Below, in pieces: positions 14,531 through 19,542 of a DNA stretch of 19,542 nt. Each line of letters starts with the position of its first letter. Position 1 is the first letter of the stretch. This DNA is from CAZPZZ01 sp964591245 (GTDB taxonomy: Bacteria; Acidobacteriota; Vicinamibacteria; Vicinamibacterales; UBA8438): positions 1 to 19,542 of the forward strand of contig CAZPZZ010000076.1 of the NCBI GenBank assembly GCA_964591245.1. The letters are read 5' to 3'. Under the pieces are notes generated by a model that was given only the letters and a program-made list of their open reading frames with translations, made no database searches and had not been told where the DNA came from. The position numbers and the translations under genes are program-made.

Positions 14531-16438
14531 GTGGCTGGACTAGTCTTGAGAATCATGGCCGGGGTGACGTGTCTGTTGCTTGCGGTAGGTTGCGGCGCTG
14601 TGAACGCCCAGGATCGTGGGCAGGACCCGACCGACTGGCCGAGCACCAATTACACGGAGAGTGCCAATCGCTACAGCCCGTTGGCGCAAATTACACCCGA
14701 CAACGTCACGACGCTCGAACGCGCGTGGAGCTTTCACCTGAAGCCGGCGGACTATGTTGGCCGGTTGCGAGAAGATCAGGCCATTCCGCTCGTGATCGGT
14801 ACCGCGATGTATCTTGCCTCGCCCTATGGCGCCATCATCGCGCTTGACGCGACGACGGGGGCAGAGCAATGGCGATTCGATCTTCCCGACAACGCGGTGC
14901 CCTCCAAGCGAGGTATCACGTATTGGCCTGGTGACGGTGATATCCCGCCCTCGCTGCTCTTCGGGGCAAGCTCCGGTACGTTGTATTCGATTCAGGCCTC
15001 CGACGGCAGCCTCAATAGCGGGTTTGGTGACAATGGCGTCGTCAATCTGAAGACGCCAGAGGTCATGCGGTCGTTCGCGGATGCCGGGTATTTACTGCTA
15101 TCTTCTCCGGTCATCTATAGGAATCTTGTGATCACCGGGGCCGGAACGGGAGAAGGGCGGAGCTTCCCGAAGGGCACCGGACCGGCAGGCGATACGCGTG
15201 CCTGGGATCTTCGCACGGGCGAGTTGGTCTGGACGTTCCGGACCGTGCCGGGACCGGACCAGTTCGGCTATGACACCTGGGCCGGTGATAGCGCGCGCGA
15301 TCGGTCAGGGGTGAATGTGTGGGGCTATATGTCCCTTGATGCGGAGCGAGGGATCCTCTACATGCCGCTTGGGGCTCCCAACGACGACCGCGTTGGCGTT
15401 GACCGACCGGGAGACAACCTCTTCTCATCGTCGATCGTTGCGGTGGAGGCGGACACGGGAGAATACCTCTGGCATTTTCAGCTGGTTCACCACGACATCT
15501 GGGACTACGATGCCCAGTCGGCGCCGCTTGTTGTCGATCTCGATCGAGGCGGCGAGACGATTCCAGCCCTCATCATCGTTAACAAGGCCGGCCTTATGTT
15601 CACGCTCAACCGGATCACGGGGGAGCCGATCTTCGATGTCGAGGAGCGCCCGGTGCCGGCGAGTGACGTACCCGGCGAGCTGGCATCGCCCACGCAACCG
15701 TTTCCGGTGAAGCCCGAACCGCTGACTCAGAATACGGTCTCGCGCGACAACCTGTACAGGGGAGAACCGCAGCATCAAGCGTACTGCGAACGGATGGTCG
15801 ACGACAATAATATGAAACTGGGCGGACCCTACATGCCCATCACGCCCAACCAGTACAGTATTTCCCCGCCGGGGCCGGCGGGGGGCATCAATTACTGGGG
15901 GCCAGCCTACGATCCCGAACTCAATTTGTTCGTGTCGAATACCACGAATCTATTTCAACCCATGCGGTTGATCCAGCGTCCCGATGGCAGCTGGGTCAAT
16001 TCAGGTCCACTTGCCGGTCTTCGTCGGTTCGGCGATCCCGAACGGCGTCTACCGTGCGGGCCGACGCCATGGGGTGAACTGCTGGCGGTCGACATGGAGT
16101 CCGGCGACATCGCCTATCGTAGGGCATTGGGCGTCTCTGAGATGCTGCCTTCTGGTCTGCAGGACACGGGCCGCCCCAGTACCGGGGGCGTCACGCTGAC
16201 GGCCAGTGGCCTCGCCTTTGTGGGGGGTAGCGATGATTTTCGGTTTCGCGCGTTCAGAACTGCGACGGGCGAACAGCTCTGGGAGATCAGACTACCCTCG
16301 TCGGTCGAAGCGACGCCCATTACCTATCTCGGAGCGGATGGGCGGCAATTCGTGACCGTGATCAGTACGGGCGGGGGACTTACCGGGTCGGAGGTCACCA
16401 ACGACGAGATTATTGCCTTCGCTTTGCCGGGGCAGTGA
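14531..16438 (+). CDS. Periplasmic PQQ-dependent dehydrogenase (quinoprotein GDH-like)
   Basis: This protein of about 635 residues is an exported eight-bladed quinoprotein dehydrogenase that would oxidise an alcohol or sugar in the periplasm using PQQ. It begins with a signal sequence (LRIMAGVTCLLLAVGCGAVNAQ). AVGC could be a lipobox, while VNA|QD is a signal peptidase I alternative. Family marks are NRYSPLAQITPDNV near the N-terminus, GAGTGEGRSFPKG from Gly203, HHDIWDYD at 320-327, LPCGPTPWGELLAVD and the C-terminal TYLGADGRQFVTV. There is no CxxCH haem site and no membrane domain like that of E. coli Gcd, so electrons must pass to a separate acceptor. I chose GTG 14531 because AAGGAG lies 7 nt upstream and it starts the signal peptide; the frame is open back to 14399. 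It follows the RND gene by 135 bp. No PQQ biosynthesis genes are in the window. Confidence 0.88.
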   Translation: MAGLVLRIMAGVTCLLLAVGCGAVNAQDRGQDPTDWPSTNYTESANRYSPLAQITPDNVTTLERAWSFHLKPADYVGRLREDQAIPLVIGTAMYLASPYGAIIALDATTGAEQWRFDLPDNAVPSKRGITYWPGDGDIPPSLLFGASSGTLYSIQASDGSLNSGFGDNGVVNLKTPEVMRSFADAGYLLLSSPVIYRNLVITGAGTGEGRSFPKGTGPAGDTRAWDLRTGELVWTFRTVPGPDQFGYDTWAGDSARDRSGVNVWGYMSLDAERGILYMPLGAPNDDRVGVDRPGDNLFSSSIVAVEADTGEYLWHFQLVHHDIWDYDAQSAPLVVDLDRGGETIPALIIVNKAGLMFTLNRITGEPIFDVEERPVPASDVPGELASPTQPFPVKPEPLTQNTVSRDNLYRGEPQHQAYCERMVDDNNMKLGGPYMPITPNQYSISPPGPAGGINYWGPAYDPELNLFVSNTTNLFQPMRLIQRPDGSWVNSGPLAGLRRFGDPERRLPCGPTPWGELLAVDMESGDIAYRRALGVSEMLPSGLQDTGRPSTGGVTLTASGLAFVGGSDDFRFRAFRTATGEQLWEIRLPSSVEATPITYLGADGRQFVTVISTGGGLTGSEVTNDEIIAFALPGQ

Positions 16439-16515
16439 CGCACTTGGTGGCGGGCGCAGGTCGCCGTCGGAACAGACGCAATATAGAACGGAATACGGAA
16501 GGGGTAGGCAAGGCG

Positions 16516-17271
16516 ATGACGGTACGACATTCCCAGAGGCCTGGCATGCGACGCATAGCGGGACGTGTGTGTGTGGTCGGTGTGCTGCTGTGCGGCGTGA
16601 GTGCGAGGAGTGAGGCACAGGATGGACTCTCGCTTTGGCAAGATGTGCATGTGAATCCTGGCACCATTGCTGAATACGAGGAGCTTCGGCACGGGAGGAA
16701 CGCCCGAATGGCTGCCGCCGGAGTGACCTACCCGATCCGGGTGCACGATAACGAAGGCGTGTTCAGACTTGTCACGCCCCTGGCGAGCATGGCCGATTTT
16801 GACGCGAGGCAGGCACAAGCGAATCCGCTGCGTGTGGCGAACTCTGGGCGTGCAGGTGAGGTGATTCACCATATAGACAGCACCCTGGCGAGATTCAGGC
16901 CGGACCTGAGTTATCGACCGACGACGCCGCGAGTTGCGACCGAGGATATTGGATTTTCGCGTGGGTTTGAATACTACGTGACGTTCGGCGGACGCGCCGA
17001 AGCGGTGGAGTTGTTGCAGCAGATCCGTGCCGCGTTCGAAGCAGAAAATGCTGAAGTGGGCTACGTTGTGGCCGAGAAGGTGACGGGAAGTGGTCCCGAT
17101 CTGAGTGTCTTTCTGGGGGCCAGGGACGCTGCCGATTTTTACGCGAATTACATTGGGGCTATCCCGGAGGGGGTCTTTCCATTGACTCAGCGCCTCGCGG
17201 CGTTGTGCTATCGTCTCGAGAATTTCAATTCGAACAGAAGAGAAGATTTGGACTACCAACCCGGGAATTAG
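16516..17271 (+). CDS. Exported duplicated alpha/beta-barrel (NIPSNAP-like) protein
   Basis: This protein of about 251 residues has a signal peptide (basic MRRIAGR, hydrophobic VCVVGVLLCGV, probable cleavage after SEAQ). Its mature part looks like two ferredoxin-like dimeric alpha/beta-barrel halves. The first starts LSLWQDVHVNPGTIAEYEEL and contains FRLVTPLASMADFDARQAQA. The second starts GFEYYVTFGGRAEAVELLQQ and contains LSVFLGARDAADFYANYIG. The helix-strand spacing resembles NIPSNAP or ABM-type proteins, though I see no catalytic signature. The ATG at 16516 is preceded by AAGG in GGCAAGGCG; ATG 16546 after AGAGG is a good alternative. A GTG at 16435 would overlap the dehydrogenase stop as GTGA but would bury the signal peptide. 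It is very likely co-transcribed with the dehydrogenase. Function is not known. Confidence 0.72.
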   Translation: MTVRHSQRPGMRRIAGRVCVVGVLLCGVSARSEAQDGLSLWQDVHVNPGTIAEYEELRHGRNARMAAAGVTYPIRVHDNEGVFRLVTPLASMADFDARQAQANPLRVANSGRAGEVIHHIDSTLARFRPDLSYRPTTPRVATEDIGFSRGFEYYVTFGGRAEAVELLQQIRAAFEAENAEVGYVVAEKVTGSGPDLSVFLGARDAADFYANYIGAIPEGVFPLTQRLAALCYRLENFNSNRREDLDYQPGN

Positions 17272-17459
17272 GGCAGGAATTGCCACGGGTCTGAGACCGG
17301 CTGCTGGTGGAGTGCGTGAGGCCGGGTATTCGAGGGGACGCGTGGGCAGCGACATGCGTCGGGGCGACGACCCGGCGCAGCGCGGACTCTCGTCGGCGCT
17401 ACTGGAATGGTAAGGGTGATTCCCTTGTCGGAAACGTTGTCTACGAAGGAGACCGAACA

Positions 17460-17882
17460 ATGTCCTCGATGATCGAAACGGCCAGTGCGTTCTTTGAAGC
17501 GTGTGAGGCAGGAAAAGGGTGGGAGGGGTGCAGGGACTACTGTGCCGCAGATGCGACGTTCTCCGCGCAGGCCGAGCCGCTCGCGGACCTTTCCCGGCTC
17601 GAGCAGTACGCCGAATGGATGAAAGCGCTGTACGCGTTCATGCCGGACGCACGCTACGAACTCCGGTCGTTCGCCGTCGATGAGGCGCGGAGAGGCGTCT
17701 GCGCGTATGCGGTATTCTCGGCGACGCATACCGGTGAGGGAGGACCGTGTCCGCCAACCGGGAAGAGCACGTCGACGGATTATGTCTACGTGATGGAGTT
17801 TGACGGAAATGACAAGATCCGGCACCTCACGAAGATCTGGCACGCAGGACTCGCCATGAAAGACCTCGGCTGGGTCGCCTGA
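17460..17882 (+). CDS. SnoaL-like / NTF2-fold protein (ester-cyclase type)
   Basis: This 140-residue cytosolic protein has an NTF2/SnoaL-like pattern. An N-terminal helical pair runs from MSSMIETASAFFEACEAGKG to CRDYCAADATFSAQ. A helix, LEQYAEWMKALYAFMPDARY, follows. A curved sheet then has strands ELRSFAVDEARRGVCAYAVF, DYVYVMEFDG and KIRHLTKIWH. SnoaL-type members include polyketide cyclases and many uncharacterised ester cyclases or ligand-binding proteins; I cannot assign the reaction. The ATG at 17460 follows AAGGAG by about 8 nt, a strong site. The reading frame extends upstream to 17307 but with an implausible Arg-rich leader. A short AAGGG-N5-CCCTT repeat lies at 17412-17426. The gene sits between the alpha/beta-barrel gene and the cupin gene and probably belongs to the same transcript. 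Confidence 0.8.
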   Translation: MSSMIETASAFFEACEAGKGWEGCRDYCAADATFSAQAEPLADLSRLEQYAEWMKALYAFMPDARYELRSFAVDEARRGVCAYAVFSATHTGEGGPCPPTGKSTSTDYVYVMEFDGNDKIRHLTKIWHAGLAMKDLGWVA

Positions 17883-17891
17883 GGCAAGGAA

Positions 17892-17915
17892 GCTGCGGTA
17901 CGTTGTGGCCGCAGC
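17892..17915 (+). terminator. Hairpin between the SnoaL-like and cupin genes
   Basis: GCTGCGG (17892-17898) and CCGCAGC (17909-17915) make a perfect 7-bp GC-rich stem with a 10-nt loop, starting 10 nt after the SnoaL-like stop. Only a weak T-stretch (ATCTTT) follows at some distance. It may partly terminate, or tune relative expression of the downstream cupin gene, which has its own strong GGAGG site. Confidence 0.4.
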
Positions 17916-17965
17916 ATAGTCCGGAAATCTTTGGAGTTGTAGGAGGTTCGACCGGGGAGGGGTAC

Positions 17966-18448
17966 ATGATGAGTGCTACGCGTACACCGGCATATGCTTT
18001 TGATGATCAGAAACTGGAATGGGCACCCATCGAGGTTCCGGGCTGTGGCGTCCTCGCTGATTTTGAATTCGCACCCCTGGCCGGGAATCTGGAATTCAAA
18101 GTAGTCGATTTCCTTGTTCGATTTCCACCCAAGAATGAGGTTGACGGCAAGGTTGCGAATCTTATCCACACGCATCGGCATTGCGGGGTATCCAACCTCT
18201 TCATCGTGGCGGGTGAACAACATATCTATGAGCCGGACGGGACGCTGCGCGAAGTGCGAACGGCGGGCAGTTATTCGGTGTCACCTCCCGGAGACGTCCA
18301 CACGGAATGTGGTGGGCCCGAAGGTGGGGTGGTGCACTACAGCATCCGCGGCAGTGGGATGCTGTTCGAATTCGTCGATGAGGAAATGAATGTGCTCGGC
18401 GGGCTTAGCCTGGAGAATCTGGTTGAGGCGTGTGGCGGAACTATCTAA
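17966..18448 (+). CDS. Cupin, 2,4'-dihydroxyacetophenone dioxygenase-like
   Basis: This protein of about 160 residues has a single cupin domain resembling the 2,4'-dihydroxyacetophenone dioxygenase/ChrR-like group. These are mononuclear metal enzymes that cleave C-C bonds next to a carbonyl with O2. The first motif, HTHRHCGVSNLFIVAGE, holds His68, His70 and His72. The second, SYSVSPPGDVHTE, holds His112. The Glu of the classical cupin motif 1 is not present, so a three-His site is predicted. The C-terminal GSGMLFEFVDEEMNVLGG matches the family pattern. The substrate is not determined, and the protein could also be a non-catalytic cupin. Two ATGs, 17966 and 17969, follow GGAGG by 5 and 8 nt; either is possible. 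It is the last gene of the plus-strand series that begins with the RND permease. Confidence 0.78.
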   Translation: MMSATRTPAYAFDDQKLEWAPIEVPGCGVLADFEFAPLAGNLEFKVVDFLVRFPPKNEVDGKVANLIHTHRHCGVSNLFIVAGEQHIYEPDGTLREVRTAGSYSVSPPGDVHTECGGPEGGVVHYSIRGSGMLFEFVDEEMNVLGGLSLENLVEACGGTI

Positions 18449-18461
18449 CGCTGGCAGGCGT

Positions 18462-18499
18462 GCACGGCGAAACACCGAGCACGCACGGCGGAGCACGGA
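18462..18499. repeat. Two imperfect 17-bp direct repeats, period 21
   Basis: GCACGGCGAAACACCGA (18462-18478) and GCACGGCGGAGCACGGA (18483-18499) agree at 14 of 17 positions and start 21 bp apart, just after the cupin stop codon. The unit resembles the CACGGAG-rich intergenic repeats seen in several bacterial genomes, but with two copies the family cannot be identified. Confidence 0.4.
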
Positions 18500-18532
18500 G
18501 GCGGATGCGGGGAATGCTCCCGGCCGGCTCCA

Positions 18533-18561
18533 GGGCCAGGTCGTCTGGCTGACCGTGGCCC
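18533..18561. terminator. Weak hairpin between convergent cupin and Rid genes
   Basis: Two alternative stems are possible in the 143-bp convergent gap: GCCAG-N5-CTGGC (18535-18549) and GGGCCA-N17-TGGCCC (18533-18561). Neither has a U-run. Position between convergent genes is the main argument for a transcription-end role. Confidence 0.22.
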
Positions 18562-18591
18562 GCGCTCGGCGATCGTGGGAATCTCGTGTGG

Positions 18592-18987
18592 TCAGGCGAC
18601 GGCTGTTGCCTCGAGTTCGATGACGATCTCGGGCTCGAAGAGCCGTGTTACGCCCAGCAGGGTACTGACGGGTTTGCAACCGTCTCCGGCAAAAATGGGG
18701 ACGAGATCGCCGGCCGCTGCCATAAAGCCATCGACGTCTGTTGTGTACATATTCAACCGCACGATATTGCTTGGATCCATGTCGGCGGCGGCGAGGGCGT
18801 CCTTCACGTTCGACCACGCCAAGCGAAACTGAGCCACAAGATCACCCGGGTGCATCGGTGTGCCGTCGGCGGAATTGGAAGTCTGTCCGGAAAGATAGAG
18901 GACGCGTTGTGCGCCGGTGACCTCGATAGCGTGGTTGATGTTGAACGCTTGAAGCCAATCGGTTGGGTTGATTTCCCGCTTTTGCAT
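18592..18987 (-). CDS. Rid (YjgF/YER057c/UK114) family protein lacking the catalytic Arg
   Basis: This 131-residue protein has the chorismate-mutase-like Rid fold. Strand VLYLSGQTS follows the N-terminal part, then the helix GDLVAQFRLAWSNVKDALAAA, strand IVRLNMYTTDV and the C-terminal signature VIELEATAVA. Archetypal RidA members hydrolyse reactive enamines or imines made by PLP enzymes and need an Arg in a P-A-R-S/T motif. Here the segment is KPVSTLLGV with Ser108 at that position, so it probably belongs to the non-archetypal Rid groups whose reactions are mostly unknown, often in catabolic clusters. The start at ATG 18987 follows GAGG by about 9 nt; the longer frame back to 19194 has an Arg/Pro-rich leader and overlaps the MOSC gene. 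It follows the MOSC gene by 65 bp on the same strand and is likely co-transcribed. Confidence 0.87.
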   Translation of the reverse strand: MQKREINPTDWLQAFNINHAIEVTGAQRVLYLSGQTSNSADGTPMHPGDLVAQFRLAWSNVKDALAAADMDPSNIVRLNMYTTDVDGFMAAAGDLVPIFAGDGCKPVSTLLGVTRLFEPEIVIELEATAVA

Positions 18988-19052
18988 GATGCTTGCCTCG
19001 TCAGTTGAAGGGATTGCTGGTGAGATAGGTGTGTCCGGTCCGTCCCTGATCG

Positions 19053-19535
19053 CTAAGGGGTGGCCGGGACGGGGGACGTCACCAGGTCCGCGGGGCGGAT
19101 GGTGCCGCCTTGGACGACGTCGGCGCGGAGCCCGCCTCGGTGAACCAATCCCCCACGGACGCCTGGCCGTGTGAGTTTCTCGAGATGGCCACATGGCTCA
19201 CAGAGCCGTACACCGCGAAGCGTGACCGTACCTACCCTGAATTCCTGTCCCACAAGATCATTGAGTGAGAGACCACGTGTCACGATGTTGCGGCGACTTT
19301 CGGCCGGGTCCAAGGCGACGCCGGACTCGCGTTCGAGCGTTTCGAGTGCTTCTGTTTCGATGAGCGTGACCTCTCGACCCGTGCCTGGCTGGGCGGAATA
19401 GGTTCCGACGCCAGTGGCGTAACGGTCACCCTCGAGACCCTTGCCGACGAGGGCGCGTACCACGTCGACCTGCACCATGCCGGCCGCGCCCTCTGGGGCG
19501 ACGTAGATAGCGACGACTGTCCCTTCCTGTGACAC
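19053..19535 (-). CDS. MOSC-domain protein
   Basis: This 160-residue protein matches the MOSC domain (molybdenum cofactor sulfurase C-terminal type; YiiM and mARC relatives), which handles sulfur or sulfurated molybdenum cofactor or acts as a reductase module. Diagnostic segments are KGLEGDRYATG (32-42), REVTLIETEAL (54-64), RRNIVTRGLSL (81-91) and the invariant-type cysteine in RLCEPCGHLEK (Cys112 and Cys115). It is a stand-alone single domain of typical length. The start is a GTG only 7 nt from the right edge; the frame is open to the edge, so the true start could lie outside the window, although MSQEGTVVAIYV fits the domain boundary well. It is upstream of the Rid gene in the same direction. 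Confidence 0.87.
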   Translation of the reverse strand: MSQEGTVVAIYVAPEGAAGMVQVDVVRALVGKGLEGDRYATGVGTYSAQPGTGREVTLIETEALETLERESGVALDPAESRRNIVTRGLSLNDLVGQEFRVGTVTLRGVRLCEPCGHLEKLTRPGVRGGLVHRGGLRADVVQGGTIRPADLVTSPVPATP

Positions 19536-19542
19536 AGATCCC

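Noticed and set aside
16435..16515. GTG start overlapping the dehydrogenase stop (GTGA) for the alpha/beta-barrel protein
   Set aside because: It would add an Arg/Asn-rich leader in front of a clear signal peptide; the ATG at 16516 or 16546 fits export better.
1..19542. CRISPR array, tRNA, insertion sequence or defence-system genes
   Set aside because: No regular direct-repeat/spacer pattern, no tRNA-like cloverleaf with a terminal GGTTCRANYCC arm, and no transposase, integrase, nuclease or helicase motifs were seen in any convincing frame.

Overview
The window is a GC-rich stretch (about 60 % G+C by eye) of a Gram-negative bacterial chromosome. A double membrane is implied by an RND-type permease and by several proteins with Sec signal peptides that look periplasmic, including a PQQ dehydrogenase. 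Genes are protein-coding on both strands in short operons, and most have a visible Shine-Dalgarno site. TGA, TAG and TAA all serve as ordinary stops. I see no tRNA, rRNA, CRISPR array, transposase or integrase. The gene set (NHL, LVIVD and PQQ-type beta-propellers, a secreted creatininase-like protein, DUF1326/DUF2182, an ester-cyclase-like protein, a cupin) resembles environmental bacteria such as Acidobacteriota or uncultured Proteobacteria. The sequence alone does not fix the phylum.

Left part (1-5000): an exported NHL-repeat propeller protein (+), a class I SAM methyltransferase (+), a flavin-dependent monooxygenase-like oxidoreductase (-) and a membrane-anchored SGNH-hydrolase-like protein (+). 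The last two are divergent across a 370-bp gap.

Second part (5000-7460): a minus-strand group. DUF1326 and DUF2182 form a tight pair, with two identical 10-bp sites 31 bp apart just upstream. Before them lies a small dimeric alpha/beta-barrel gene interrupted by one in-frame TGA. Before that is a start-less membrane ORF remnant that overlaps the barrel gene by 4 nt. Upstream is a conspicuously AT-rich patch with a perfect 12-bp palindrome, then roughly 380 bp with no recognisable gene.

Third part (7460-10930): a minus-strand group of three exported proteins, a creatininase-like protein with altered metal ligands, then a PQQ-repeat propeller and an LVIVD propeller translationally coupled by an ATGA overlap. 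A predicted promoter and a leader hairpin precede the propeller pair.

Fourth part (11070-18450): a plus-strand series of an RND permease without partner genes, a periplasmic PQQ-dependent dehydrogenase, a signal-peptide-bearing duplicated alpha/beta-barrel protein, a SnoaL-like protein and a cupin of the 2,4'-dihydroxyacetophenone dioxygenase type. Together with the flavin monooxygenase, this suggests an oxidative catabolic or detoxification locus of unknown substrate. At the right edge a Rid-family protein and a MOSC-domain protein lie on the minus strand.

I found no unambiguous new defence or mobile system. The most unusual spots are the TGA-interrupted barrel gene with a hairpin just after the stop, the paired operator-like repeats before DUF1326, and the enzyme-family members whose canonical active-site residues are replaced.
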